This document shows, piece by piece, positions 1 to 8,847 of a stretch of 64,000 bases of DNA. Numbering within the stretch: the stretch's first letter is position 1; every line of letters starts with the position of its first letter. The translations under genes and the position numbers were made by a program. Under the pieces are notes generated by a model. That model was not told the DNA's origin. It did no database searches and worked only from the letters and a program-made list of their open reading frames with translations. This DNA is from CADEED01 sp039931065 (lineage in GTDB: Bacteria > Pseudomonadota > Gammaproteobacteria > Steroidobacterales > Steroidobacteraceae): positions 62,001 to 126,000 of the forward strand of contig JBDTSP010000012.1 in assembly GCA_039931065.1 (NCBI GenBank), in the 5' to 3' direction.

Positions 1-32
1 GCGCCATCTACAAGCTGGTACCGGCGCCGTGA
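1..32 (+). CDS. C-terminal end of an unidentified protein (partial)
   Basis: A reading frame open from the window edge ends AIYKLVPAP followed by a TGA at 30-32. The stop sits right at the left arm of a long inverted repeat, and the next gene converges from the other side. Nothing about function can be said from nine residues, and the frame could be chance. Confidence 0.35.
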   Translation, partial: AIYKLVPAP

Positions 33-142
33 AGAAGTGGTGTCAGGCGGGGAAAGTCGGGATAACTCTCAGTTGAAAGGCGCGCGGCCCCGGGATTCGA
101 CGGGAGTTATCCCGACTTTCCCCGCCTGACACCCCCTTCTTC
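31..142. repeat. Long inverted repeat between two convergent gene ends
   Basis: The left arm (31-68) and right arm (104-142) are reverse complements. They match perfectly over about 28 bp (41-68 against 104-131), and the outer ends match apart from one substitution and one extra base. The loop is about 35 bases. The arms reach the stop codons on both sides. It could act as a two-way terminator, but it is much longer than an ordinary intrinsic terminator and lacks a clear T-run, so a REP-like or miniature mobile element is also possible. Confidence 0.8.
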
Positions 143-1100
143 AGCCGACGGCTGTGACGATCTGCGCGCGCTGCTTGCCGTCCGGTAGTTTGCCCAGCGC
201 CGCGCCCAGGTTGTCCGCCAGGTTGCGCGCCTTGCCGGTGGCCGGGATAACGCAGGTCACGGCAGCGTGCGCCAACACGAATTTCAGGAACACTTGCGCC
301 CAGCTCTGCGCGCCGAATTCCGCGGCCCACGGCGGCAGCGGTTTGCCCTGAACCTTGGCGAACAGATTGCCGTCTTCGAAGGCGCGATTGATGATCACCG
401 CCACACCCTTGTCGGCGCACAACGGCAGCAGCCGCTTCTCCGCTTCGCGCGTCACCACCGAATAGTTGAATTGCACGAAATCGAGCTTTTCACGCTCGAT
501 GATCGCGATGAGATCGGGGTACGAACTCGTGGTGTAGTGAGTCACGCCGATGTACTTGATCTTGCCTTCCGCCTTCCAGCGCCGCAGCGTCTTCAGGTGG
601 ATGTCGAGGTCGACCAGGTTGTGAACCTGCATGAGTTCGATGCGCGGATGTTTGAGCAGCGCCATCGAACGCTGCATCTGCTCGATGCCCTTTTGTTCGG
701 CGGCATTACCCGACCCTGGCGTCCAGACCTTGGTGGCGACGAAAGCCTTTGCCTGTTGCTCGGCCTTGAGCAGATCGCCGAGTACCGCCTCGGCCGTGGA
801 ATACATCGGCGAGGTGTCGATGAGCGTGGCGCCGGCGGTGAAAAATGCCTTCAATACTTCGCGCAACGGCGCCCGCGCGGACTCATCCGCGCCGACCTCG
901 AACGGGCCGGATGTGCCGAGCCCGATGGCGGGAATCGATTCCCCGCTGGAAGGGATTTGCCGCATCAGCAGCTGTCCCGTCGGGACGACCGTCCCGTCCG
1001 GGAGGTGTTCGTGCGGATATCCGAGGTCATGACCTGCAGCCGCCGTTGCACCGGTGACCGCCGCAACACCCCCCAGCGCGAGAAAACTTCTCCGATCCAT
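141..1100 (-). CDS. Tat-exported aldo/keto reductase
   Basis: This 319-residue protein begins with a twin-arginine signal (RRSFLALGG) and an Ala-rich segment, so it is probably exported folded. The aldo/keto reductase tetrad is visible: Asp95 and Tyr100 in LIDTSPMY, Lys124 in VATKVWT and His160 in LMQVH. Members of the family reduce carbonyls with NADPH; an exported copy is less usual and its substrate is unknown. A strong ribosome site (GGAGGG) lies about seven bases before the ATG. It follows the acyl-CoA dehydrogenase gene by 25 bases on the same strand and is likely cotranscribed with it. Confidence 0.9.
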   Translation of the reverse strand: MDRRSFLALGGVAAVTGATAAAGHDLGYPHEHLPDGTVVPTGQLLMRQIPSSGESIPAIGLGTSGPFEVGADESARAPLREVLKAFFTAGATLIDTSPMYSTAEAVLGDLLKAEQQAKAFVATKVWTPGSGNAAEQKGIEQMQRSMALLKHPRIELMQVHNLVDLDIHLKTLRRWKAEGKIKYIGVTHYTTSSYPDLIAIIEREKLDFVQFNYSVVTREAEKRLLPLCADKGVAVIINRAFEDGNLFAKVQGKPLPPWAAEFGAQSWAQVFLKFVLAHAAVTCVIPATGKARNLADNLGAALGKLPDGKQRAQIVTAVG

Positions 1101-1125
1101 GTCGAATCCCTCCGATAAACGTTGG

Positions 1126-2943
1126 TCAGATCAGCGCGGCATCGGCTCCCACCACCGCGTCACTGCCGTGACTAACTATCTGCTCCAGCGCCAACACTTC
1201 TGACAACACCTGCGTGCCGTAGAAATGCGTGCTGGCCAGTTTCGCTTCGTAGAATTGCCGATCGGCGTTGCCGGCGGCGAGTTTCTGGGCCGCGACATCC
1301 GCCGCGCGCGCCATCAACCATCCGCCGATCGCGAACCCGCACAGCTTGAGGAACGGCACCGATACCGCCATGGCGCGATCGGGCGAGGTGGATAACGCCA
1401 CTAACAAGATGTCGGCGGACTTTCGCAGCCGCGCGAGCGCATCGAGCGCTCCCGCGCGCGCCTGCACAGCCTCGACACGCACGGCGCCCATGGCCTGCAA
1501 GGACGCCTGCATCTCGTCGATGAACGCAAACAACGTCGCGCCTCGATCGCGGCCAAACTTGCGGCCGATCAGGTCGTTCGACTGAATGCCCGTGGTGCCT
1601 TCGTAGATTGCCGTGATGCGTGCATCGCGAAAGATCTGCGCGGCGCCGGTTTCTTCGATGTAACCCATGCCGCCATGCACCTGGATACCCGTCGAGGCGA
1701 TGTCGATGCCGGCCTCGGTGCAGAATCCCTTCACGACCGGGATCAGCAGGTCGCCACGCGCCTGCGCGGCGGCACGCACGGCTTCATCGGCATGCGCGGC
1801 GCCGAGGTCGAGCTGGTGCGCGGCGTACAGCGCCAGCGCCCGGCACGCTTCGGTCGTGGATTTCATCTCCAGCAACATGCGTTTCACATCGGGGTGGCCG
1901 ATGATCGGCGCCGGCGAGGAGCTCGTGCCCATCGAAGCCGAACCTGCGATCTTGGCGAGCGGCACCGGTGGCTTGCCCTGCACACGAGCCCGCGCCCATT
2001 CCGCCGCCTGCTGGAAGGCGCGTTCGCCCTGCGCGTAGCCCTCGAGCCCGACGGACAGGCGGGCGGCGTTCATCATCACGAACATGTATTCGAGTCCGCG
2101 ATTGGCCTCACCCACCAGCAAGCCGAGCGCACCTTCGTTTTCGCCGTACATCATCACGCACGTCGGGCTTGCATGGATGCCGAGCTTGTGTTCGATCGAC
2201 GCGCAGTTCACGTCGTTGCGCGCGCCGGGCGTGCCATCGGCGTTGACCCAGAATTTCGGCACGACGAACAACGAGATGCCGCGCACACCGGGCGGCGCGC
2301 CTTCGATGCGCGCCAGCACCATGTGCACGATGTTGGCGGCCATGTCGTGGTCGCCGTAGGTGATGAAGATCTTCTGGCCGTAGACGCGGTAGTTCGGCCC
2401 GGCGGGCACCGCGCGGGTGCGCACTTGCGCCAGATCCGAGCCGGCCTGCGGCTCGGTGAGGTTCATCGTGCCGGTCCACTCGCCCGAGACCATCTTCGGC
2501 AGGTACAGCTGCCGCTGTTGCGGCGTGCCGAAGTGTTGCAGCGCCTCGATCGCACCCTGCGTGAGCATCGGGCAGAGCTTGAACGCCAGATTGGCTGCCG
2601 CCCACAGCTCTTCGACCGCCGTGCCGAGCACGGCGGGCGCATTCTGTCCGCCGTATGCGGACTTCGAGCGCAGCGCCGGCCAGCCGCTGTCGCAGAATTG
2701 TTGATAGGCGTCGCGGAAACCCGCCGGCATGGTCACGCCATTCGGTGACCACTGCGCGCCCTCGCGATCGCCACTCTGGCACAGCGGTTCGAGCACGATC
2801 TCCGCGAAGCGCGCGGCTTCGCCCAAGACGGCGTCGGCCGTTTCGCTCGAGTATTCGGCAAATTCGGGACAGCCTCGTAAACCCTCCGTTCCGATGAGTT
2901 CATCCAGAACGAACCGGAGTTCCTTGACCGGTGCTCGGTACAT
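1126..2943 (-). CDS. Acyl-CoA dehydrogenase (DmdC-like, about 600 residues)
   Basis: A FAD enzyme that forms the alpha-beta double bond of an acyl-CoA. The 605-residue length, the N-terminal extension before the core and the C-terminal helical extension fit the long subfamily that includes 3-methylmercaptopropionyl-CoA dehydrogenase. Visible features are the flavin-region motif MNLTEPQAGSDL (about 160-171), the QVHGGMGYIEE segment (421-431) and YEGTTGIQ with the expected catalytic Glu448. The start has a GAGGA site about eight bases upstream. It lies 18 bases after the LysR gene, so the LysR protein probably governs it. The exact acyl substrate cannot be read from sequence. Confidence 0.93.
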   Translation of the reverse strand: MYRAPVKELRFVLDELIGTEGLRGCPEFAEYSSETADAVLGEAARFAEIVLEPLCQSGDREGAQWSPNGVTMPAGFRDAYQQFCDSGWPALRSKSAYGGQNAPAVLGTAVEELWAAANLAFKLCPMLTQGAIEALQHFGTPQQRQLYLPKMVSGEWTGTMNLTEPQAGSDLAQVRTRAVPAGPNYRVYGQKIFITYGDHDMAANIVHMVLARIEGAPPGVRGISLFVVPKFWVNADGTPGARNDVNCASIEHKLGIHASPTCVMMYGENEGALGLLVGEANRGLEYMFVMMNAARLSVGLEGYAQGERAFQQAAEWARARVQGKPPVPLAKIAGSASMGTSSSPAPIIGHPDVKRMLLEMKSTTEACRALALYAAHQLDLGAAHADEAVRAAAQARGDLLIPVVKGFCTEAGIDIASTGIQVHGGMGYIEETGAAQIFRDARITAIYEGTTGIQSNDLIGRKFGRDRGATLFAFIDEMQASLQAMGAVRVEAVQARAGALDALARLRKSADILLVALSTSPDRAMAVSVPFLKLCGFAIGGWLMARAADVAAQKLAAGNADRQFYEAKLASTHFYGTQVLSEVLALEQIVSHGSDAVVGADAALI

Positions 2944-2961
2944 CGAGTGCGTCCTCTTAAA

Positions 2962-3858
2962 TCAGTTGGCGAGCGCCGGCACGATATTGGCGGCGGCGAA
3001 TTCCACAAAGCTGCGGACGCGGTGATCGTCCTCGAGGCCGGCTGGAAACACCGCGTACAGTGGCGCAGCGGATGGCGCCTGCCAATCGGCGAGCACCTTA
3101 CGCAATTTCGCCGTGGCCACGCCCTGGCGGCACAGGAATTCCGGCAGCAACCCGATGCCGAGCCCGGCGACCGTTGCGCTGTGCAGCACCGCGGGGTCGT
3201 CCACCGCGAGCTTCGGGCGGACACGCACTTCGGCACGCGCCGAGGCCTTGGTCATCAGGAAGTGATATTCCGAGCCAACACCCGCCGGAGTCAGCAACGC
3301 GTGATCGCGCAGGCCCTCCGGCCGCTCCGGCGCCGGGTGCTTCTGTAGATATGCAGGCGTGGCGCACAACACCGCGGGCGGCGCGCCGAGCAGACGTGCG
3401 CCCAGTTTGGGGTCTTCGTTCTTGCCGGCGCGAATCGCGACGTCCCACTCCGCGCTGTCGCCGGCGTCGAGCACCACGTCGAGCGCGATGTCGGGAAAGC
3501 TGTCGAGAAATCGCGGCACCAGCGGCGCCAGCAATACGCGGCCATAGGTCGGGTCGGCGATGACTCGCAGCGGCCCGGTGCTCCTGGTCGAGAAACTCTC
3601 CGAGAGCTGCCTTACCTTCTCGACCTCGATGCCGATGGCGCGCGCGTGCGCCAATACGGCTTCCCCGGCGGCGGTGAGGAAAATGCGCCGGGTGGTACGC
3701 TTCATCAGCTGCACGCCGATGGATTTTTCGAGATCCGCGATGGCGCGACTGATGGCGACTTTCGGGACTTGATAGGCGCGCGCGGCGGCGGAAAAGCCGT
3801 TGAGTTCGATGACCCGGGCGAACACCGCGAGCTGAGCGGCAGACCACAATTCACTCAT
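2962..3858 (-). CDS. LysR-family transcriptional regulator
   Basis: An N-terminal winged helix-turn-helix (about residues 1-60, with FSAAARAYQVPKVAISRAIA) is followed by a LysR substrate-binding domain. The start is set at the ATG of MSELWSAAQ, because the frame's 23 upstream residues do not belong to the family and would use up the shared promoter. It is divergent from the DUF1993 gene, with 67 bases between starts, and heads a run with the acyl-CoA dehydrogenase and aldo/keto reductase. Both directions are plausible targets. The sequence style is close to the CrgA-like group; the inducer is unknown. Confidence 0.93.
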   Translation of the reverse strand: MSELWSAAQLAVFARVIELNGFSAAARAYQVPKVAISRAIADLEKSIGVQLMKRTTRRIFLTAAGEAVLAHARAIGIEVEKVRQLSESFSTRSTGPLRVIADPTYGRVLLAPLVPRFLDSFPDIALDVVLDAGDSAEWDVAIRAGKNEDPKLGARLLGAPPAVLCATPAYLQKHPAPERPEGLRDHALLTPAGVGSEYHFLMTKASARAEVRVRPKLAVDDPAVLHSATVAGLGIGLLPEFLCRQGVATAKLRKVLADWQAPSAAPLYAVFPAGLEDDHRVRSFVEFAAANIVPALAN

Positions 3859-3892
3859 AATGCGCACCAAAGAGAGCAATGGTGCACGCATT
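3859..3892. promoter_or_regulatory. Inverted repeat between lysR-type and DUF1993 genes (candidate LysR operator)
   Basis: AATGCGCACCA (3859-3869) is mirrored by TGGTGCACGCATT (3880-3892), with two extra bases in the right arm. LysR proteins usually bind interrupted palindromes in the divergent intergenic region, and this is the only one visible here. It is a candidate by position only. Confidence 0.45.
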
Positions 3893-3925
3893 GTTTCACT
3901 AAAGAATCTAAAAAGGAAAGACCTC

Positions 3926-4429
3926 ATGAAGATTTCGATGCACGCGATGAGTCACGACGTGTTCAAACGCGCACTCATGCAGCTGCTGTTCGTGATGGAT
4001 AAAGGCGTCGCGAATGCCAAGACACGCGCCTTCGATACCAGCGTGCTGGTCAATGCGCGTCTGGCACCCGACATGTTGCCGTTCTCGAAGCAGATCCAGC
4101 TGACCTGCGACTTCGCGAAGAATTCAATGGCGCGCCTGGCCGGCATCGACCCGCCCAAGTTCGATGACGTCGAAACCACGATGGATGAGCTGATCGCGCG
4201 CGTTAAGAAGACGCTCGACTACATCGGCACCGTCTCGGCCGACTCGCTCGAAGGCAGCGAAACGCGCGACATCAAGATTCCACTGCGTGACCGCACGGTT
4301 GAATTCAAAGGCCTCGCGTTCCTGCAGCACTGGGCGCTGCCGAACTTCTTTTTCCATCACGTGACCGCCTACAACCTGCTGCGCCACAACGGCGTGGATA
4401 TCGGCAAGCGCGATTTCCTCGGCGGCTGA
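3926..4429 (+). CDS. DUF1993 family protein
   Basis: A 167-residue cytosolic protein matching DUF1993 in length and style (helical, DinB-like; FDDVETTMDELIARVKKTL, ending HNGVDIGKRDFLGG). The start was moved to the ATG at 3926, which has the purine-rich site AAAAGGAAAG just upstream; earlier in-frame codons overlap the LysR promoter. The biochemical role of the family is not established. A hairpin follows the stop, so it is probably monocistronic and under the adjacent LysR protein. Confidence 0.85.
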   Translation: MKISMHAMSHDVFKRALMQLLFVMDKGVANAKTRAFDTSVLVNARLAPDMLPFSKQIQLTCDFAKNSMARLAGIDPPKFDDVETTMDELIARVKKTLDYIGTVSADSLEGSETRDIKIPLRDRTVEFKGLAFLQHWALPNFFFHHVTAYNLLRHNGVDIGKRDFLGG

Positions 4430-4460
4430 ACTTCTTCTCGAAACTTCCCGAAACAAAATA

Positions 4461-4488
4461 AGGAGGGCCGGCTTTCGCCGGCTCTCCT
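4461..4488 (+). terminator. Terminator-like hairpin after the DUF1993 gene
   Basis: A 12-base-pair stem (4461-4472 with 4477-4488, one G-T wobble) has a TTTC loop and begins 31 bases after the stop codon. The T-run after it is weak (CGTTTC). Confidence 0.6.
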
Positions 4489-4877
4489 CGTTTCACGATC
4501 AGCGATTCAGTCGCCGATCACAGCGGCGCGCGGCTTCGACCACCACCGGCACGTTCTGGGCGATGGCTGTCAGTGGAAGGCAAGCGAATACACATGGGCG
4601 CAGAAGCCCTTCGATGGATTGACTGCAGTGTGAACACTGTCTGGCGGCCCGAATCTAGCCCAACATTTCGTAAAACGGTAGCGGTACCACGGCCTTCTTG
4701 AGCCGTCCCCTATTTCCCGGAAAAATCACCAATGTGACCCGCTGCGCGAAACCGTGGCCTATTCAACATAACGGCGGCAAAAGCCCGCAACGCCTTGTCG
4801 GGGAACGCGAGCTATGTCACGGCGGGGCATTCGGTGATTTGCGACTCTTCATCTTCAGTCCGGGGAAAATTTCGCAA
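4489..4877. other. Leader region upstream of the EAL-domain gene, no gene seen
   Basis: About 390 bases with no credible gene: the open frame running through it lacks protein-like composition until MQASAS at 4878. It contains a small hairpin, CCCGCAA-CGCC-TTGTCGGG (4784-4802), and GGTAGCGGTACC (about 4679-4690), itself a short inverted repeat. The length suggests a long 5' leader, but no known riboswitch consensus could be matched. Confidence 0.4.
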
Positions 4878-6782
4878 ATGCAGGCGAGCGCGAGTGTCAC
4901 AGCTACGGGCGATTCGAAAGCCGCGATCGGCGAAGCGCTGAAGCAGTCGCTTTCCGGCAATCGCCTGCAATCCATTTCCCTGCACGATGAACGTGGCGAC
5001 GTCCTGTGGCTGGACGAAGGCGCGCTCGGTCCCGACGAACACAACCTGGTGGTCGAAGCCGCCGCAGCCCTGGCCGCAGCTCCAGACCGCGGCTGCGTAT
5101 TCCAGAACATCGGGGACGGCCGCGCCGCGGCGTTCCTGCCCGCCCGCTCGCCGCTCAACGATCTGGTCGGTCTCGCGATGATCATCGCGGACGCGAAGTT
5201 CCTCGATAGCAAAGGCGCGGCGAAATTCGTCACGCCGACCTCCACCAATCTCATGCGACGGCTGGCGTTCCTGCGCAAGCCGCCGCCGCCAGCAGTCCCC
5301 GCGGCGCCGCCGGCAGCGCCGCCCGGCGCCAAAGTAGTTAGCCAGCCGCCTCGGCCTGCGGCTCCGCACATGAAGCCCGGCGTCCCCGCCGCGGGCATGC
5401 GCCCTGGTGCGCCCGCGCTGCCGGCTCGTCCGCCCGGCGCTCCCTCGGCTCCCGCCGCCCAACGTCCGGCCGCGCCGCTTGCAAGACCCGCCGCGCCCCC
5501 GCCAATTGCCACACGTCCGGCGGTTCCTGCCCGTCCGGCCGCGCCGCCGCCGAAGGCCGCACAGCCTGCTCCCGCTCGTCCGCAGGCTCCTCCGGCACGG
5601 CCCGCTGCGCCGGCAGCCAAGGCTGCGGCCACTCAACATCCGCAGCGCCCGAGTGCGGGTACGGAAACCGATTCGATCTCGTTCGAGATCTCGGATATCG
5701 ATCCGCGGTCACTGCTGAAAGGCGCGCAAAAACCAGCCGCGCAGAAACCGGCCGCGCAGGAACCCAAACGCCCCGATTTACGCGTGGTACAGACAGATCG
5801 CCTGCCGAGGCTCGAGCTGTCGCTCGCGGCGGATCCCATTCCCGAACTTATCGCCGACGATTCGCCGATCGAAATTCCGGAACACATGTCGATCGACGGG
5901 CCCGTCGATCAATACGAAGACGTTTCATCCGAAGAACCGACCACCGAGGTCGAGACGCTGATGGATTCCGAATCAAACATGGACGTCGAGCCGCAGTTCG
6001 TCGAGGAATCGCCGCAAATGTCGGCCGGCCCCGGGCAGTTCGAGTTCTATGGGCAGATTTTCGAGCTGCACGTACAGCAGTTGGTGAAGCTGCGCGCCGG
6101 TGGAGGCACGCGCCGTTTCGAAGTGCTGGTACGCGATGCACACGCCGACAACGAATTTGGAGTCGCTCCGGATCGTGTCATGCAGGACGTGCACGATCCG
6201 AGCGCAAATTCCGATCTCGACCGCATCGTGGTCGAACAGCTCGTGAGCTGGCTCGGCGAAAACCGCGCTGTATGGGAGTCCGATCCGGCGAGTTTCTCCG
6301 TGAACGTCGGCATGGGGACGATCGCGGATCCGAAATTCGCGAGCTTCGTCGCCACTGTGCTCAAGAATCACAAGGTGCCGGCCAGGGCGATCGGCTTCGA
6401 GATCACCGAAAAATCCTGTGTCGAACAGGTCCGTGACGTCGACATGTTCGTGCAGGCCTGCGAAAAAATCGGCTGCCACGTGGTGCTCGACGACTTCACC
6501 TTCCACCACAACTCGGTGCGCTGGTTGGGCTCGAGCGCGATCAAGTTCCTCAAGCTGGATTCGAAGATCACCGCCATCGCGATGAAAGAACGCGTGCCGC
6601 AGGCGCTGGTGGTGGCCATTTGCCAGGCGTCGAAGGTGCTCGGCCTGTCATGCGTCGCCAAGCGGGTCGACACCCCGGCGGTGCGCGAATGGCTCGCCGC
6701 GGTGGGCATCGACTACGCGCAGGGCTTCCTGCTGGACCAGCCGAAGGCACTGACGACGCTCAGCGCGGCTTCCGGCAGGTAA
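4878..6782 (+). CDS. Pro/Ala-rich protein with a degenerate EAL domain
   Basis: The 634-residue protein has an N-terminal globular part (1-125), a long low-complexity Pro/Ala linker (about 130-265), an acidic stretch, and a C-terminal EAL domain (about 375-630). The EAL signature reads EVL, the FEITE glutamate and the DDF aspartates are present, and a lysine is kept in LKLDSK. The loop after DDF is FHHNS instead of GTGYS, and the usual EGVET reads KRVDT, so a key acidic residue is lost. It is therefore more likely a c-di-GMP binder or a protein-interaction module than an active phosphodiesterase. No membrane segment is seen. The start has GGGGAA about ten bases upstream. Confidence 0.85.
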   Translation: MQASASVTATGDSKAAIGEALKQSLSGNRLQSISLHDERGDVLWLDEGALGPDEHNLVVEAAAALAAAPDRGCVFQNIGDGRAAAFLPARSPLNDLVGLAMIIADAKFLDSKGAAKFVTPTSTNLMRRLAFLRKPPPPAVPAAPPAAPPGAKVVSQPPRPAAPHMKPGVPAAGMRPGAPALPARPPGAPSAPAAQRPAAPLARPAAPPPIATRPAVPARPAAPPPKAAQPAPARPQAPPARPAAPAAKAAATQHPQRPSAGTETDSISFEISDIDPRSLLKGAQKPAAQKPAAQEPKRPDLRVVQTDRLPRLELSLAADPIPELIADDSPIEIPEHMSIDGPVDQYEDVSSEEPTTEVETLMDSESNMDVEPQFVEESPQMSAGPGQFEFYGQIFELHVQQLVKLRAGGGTRRFEVLVRDAHADNEFGVAPDRVMQDVHDPSANSDLDRIVVEQLVSWLGENRAVWESDPASFSVNVGMGTIADPKFASFVATVLKNHKVPARAIGFEITEKSCVEQVRDVDMFVQACEKIGCHVVLDDFTFHHNSVRWLGSSAIKFLKLDSKITAIAMKERVPQALVVAICQASKVLGLSCVAKRVDTPAVREWLAAVGIDYAQGFLLDQPKALTTLSAASGR

Positions 6783-6851
6783 TACGACGAGCCGAGTTGT
6801 TTGGTCGCCAGGACGTTTGTCCGGCGCGCCCAGCTCCCGTACCTTTGAACG

Positions 6852-7916
6852 ATGACCGGCTTCGATCCTCTTCGACACAACCGCAATTCACTCTTCTGGA
6901 CGCTGCACATAGGCGGCTGGCTGGGTTACGCGCTCACGCAGTACCTCGGCGCGTTCATCTACGAAAAGATGACCGGTTACCTGATGATCGTCACGTTGGC
7001 GGCGGTCAGCGGCTTTCTCTTCACGCTCGAGCTGCGCTACATCTACCGGCGGCTATGGACGCGCAGTCCGCGCGTGATCATCGTCGGCACACTCGTCTGT
7101 TGTTACGTGTTCGCGTTGCTGCAGCGCGTGGTGATCAACGGCACGTGGATGCTGGTCGAGCCCGACATGGAGATGCGCAGCATCCTCGAGATCTTCGGCG
7201 CGACGATGTCCTCGATGTACCTGCTGCTGTGCTGGTCGGCTATCTACTTCGGCGTCAAGTATTACGAATCGCTGCAGGAACAGCGTGAGGCGACGCTGCG
7301 CGCCGGAACCCTGGCACAGGAAGCGCAGCTCAAGATGCTGCGTTACCAGCTCAACCCGCACTTCCTGTTCAATACGCTCAACGCGATCTCGACGCTGATC
7401 CTCGACAACGAGAATCGCACCGCCAACCAGACGGTGGTGCGCCTGTCGGAATTCCTGCGTTACACGCTCGACCAGGATCCTATGAAAAAAGTCACTCTGC
7501 GCCAGGAAATCGAGGCGATGAACCTTTACCTGACCACGGAGAAGCTGCGCTTCGGCGATCGGCTCAAGCTCGAATACGCTATCGAAGACCCGGCGCTGGA
7601 TGCGCTGGTGCCGAGCCTGTTGCTACAACCACTGATCGAGAACGCGGTGAAATACGCGGTCTCGCCTTCCGAGAAAGGCGGCGCCATCCGTATCGAAGGC
7701 CGCGCCCGCGGCTCGATGCTGGAACTCGCGGTGGCTGACGATGGCCCGGGCCTCAGCGCTAATGCGTCGCCCGGCAGCGGTCGCGGGGTCGGCTTGCGCA
7801 ACACGCGCGAACGCCTCGCCGTGCTCTATGAAGACCGGCACCGGTTCGTGACGATCGACAACAAGCCCGGCCTGCGCATCGAGCTCGGATTGCCGATGGA
7901 AGTTGCGCCGACATGA
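6852..7916 (+). CDS. LytS/AlgZ-type sensor histidine kinase
   Basis: Four hydrophobic spans fill the first 135 residues. A short coiled linker follows, then the His_kinase domain with phospho-acceptor His170 in QLNPHFLFNTLN. The ATPase part shows LIENAVKYA, DDGPGLS and GVGLRNTRERL. This architecture belongs to the family of AlgZ (FimS) and LytS, which pairs with LytTR regulators. The gene overlaps the regulator gene by four bases (ATGA), so the two are translationally coupled and surely partners. The signal sensed is unknown. Confidence 0.95.
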   Translation: MTGFDPLRHNRNSLFWTLHIGGWLGYALTQYLGAFIYEKMTGYLMIVTLAAVSGFLFTLELRYIYRRLWTRSPRVIIVGTLVCCYVFALLQRVVINGTWMLVEPDMEMRSILEIFGATMSSMYLLLCWSAIYFGVKYYESLQEQREATLRAGTLAQEAQLKMLRYQLNPHFLFNTLNAISTLILDNENRTANQTVVRLSEFLRYTLDQDPMKKVTLRQEIEAMNLYLTTEKLRFGDRLKLEYAIEDPALDALVPSLLLQPLIENAVKYAVSPSEKGGAIRIEGRARGSMLELAVADDGPGLSANASPGSGRGVGLRNTRERLAVLYEDRHRFVTIDNKPGLRIELGLPMEVAPT

Positions 7917-8737
7917 TCCCGGCCGCCCCGCGCAAGCTGCGAACCTTGCTGGTCGACGACGAGGCGCTGTCGCGCCGCGGCCTCGAGCTGCGGCTGCGCA
8001 TGGCGAACGACATCGAGATCGTCGCTCAGTGCACAAACGGCCGCGAGGCGCTCGCCGCCATTCGCGAGCACCAGCCGGATCTCGTGTTCCTCGACATCCA
8101 GATGCCCGGCCTTTCCGGCTTCGACGTGCTGGCCGAATTGCAGCCGCACGAACTGCCGATGATCGTATTCGTGACGGCCTACGACCGCTTCGCCGTGCAG
8201 GCCTTCGAAGCGCGCGCCATCGACTACGTGCTGAAGCCGGTGGACGATGCGCGCCTGTTGGCGACGCTTACGCACGTGCGCGAATTGAACGACCAGCGCA
8301 CCGCGGTCGCCGAGCGCGACCATCTCGTGAATCTGCTCGCCGAGCTGCGCGGCAGTGGCGAGATAGAACCGGCCGACCCTGCGAATGGTGCGCAGGCACC
8401 GAACTGGCTGCCGATCCGCAATGGGCGCGAGACGGTGCGTGTGCCGGTCGAAGCCATCGAATGGGTGGACGCGGCTGGCGACTATCTGTGCATTCACGCC
8501 AGCGGCCATACACACATCCTGCGCGCCACCATGCGCGAAATGGAAAACCTGCTCGATCCGCGCCTGTTCCAGCGCGTGCACCGTTCGACCATCGTCAACC
8601 TGACGCGCGTGAAGAGCCTGCGCGCGCACATGAACGGCGAATACTTCCTGCGGCTGGAAGGCGGGCAGGAATTGAAGTTGTCGCGCACCTATCGGGACAA
8701 GGTCGAATACTTCCTCAAGCGGCCTCGGGCGCACTGA
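7913..8737 (+). CDS. LytTR-family response regulator (AlgR-like)
   Basis: A 274-residue regulator with a receiver domain (1-125: acidic pair DD at 15-16, phospho-acceptor Asp61 in LVFLDIQMPG, Lys in YVLKPVD) and a C-terminal LytTR DNA-binding domain (about 170-270, with WVDAAGDYLCIHA and FQRVHRSTIVNL). It acts downstream of the kinase it overlaps. LytTR targets are often pili, polysaccharide or two-component autoregulation; in this window the pil operon is about 20 kb away, so a link to pili is only a possibility. Confidence 0.95.
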   Translation: MIPAAPRKLRTLLVDDEALSRRGLELRLRMANDIEIVAQCTNGREALAAIREHQPDLVFLDIQMPGLSGFDVLAELQPHELPMIVFVTAYDRFAVQAFEARAIDYVLKPVDDARLLATLTHVRELNDQRTAVAERDHLVNLLAELRGSGEIEPADPANGAQAPNWLPIRNGRETVRVPVEAIEWVDAAGDYLCIHASGHTHILRATMREMENLLDPRLFQRVHRSTIVNLTRVKSLRAHMNGEYFLRLEGGQELKLSRTYRDKVEYFLKRPRAH

Positions 8738-8751
8738 TCTGACGAAGCGAA

Positions 8752-8768
8752 AGCCCGCGTGACGGGCT
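8752..8768 (+). terminator. Short hairpin after the LytTR regulator gene
   Basis: AGCCCG (8752-8757) pairs with CGGGCT (8763-8768) across a five-base loop, 14 bases after the stop. It is followed by CTCG instead of a T-run, so it is only a weak terminator candidate. Confidence 0.35.
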
Positions 8769-8847
8769 CTCGTCGAGACCCAGGGCCTCCACAACCAGGT
8801 GCCATGCCCGGGCCGCAGGTTGCCAGCGGCCGCTGCTGGCGGGCGTG

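Noticed and set aside
4489..4877. c-di-GMP riboswitch before the EAL gene
   Set aside because: Only a short piece (GGTAGCGG) resembles the class I consensus; the conserved 5' half and tetraloop receptor are missing.
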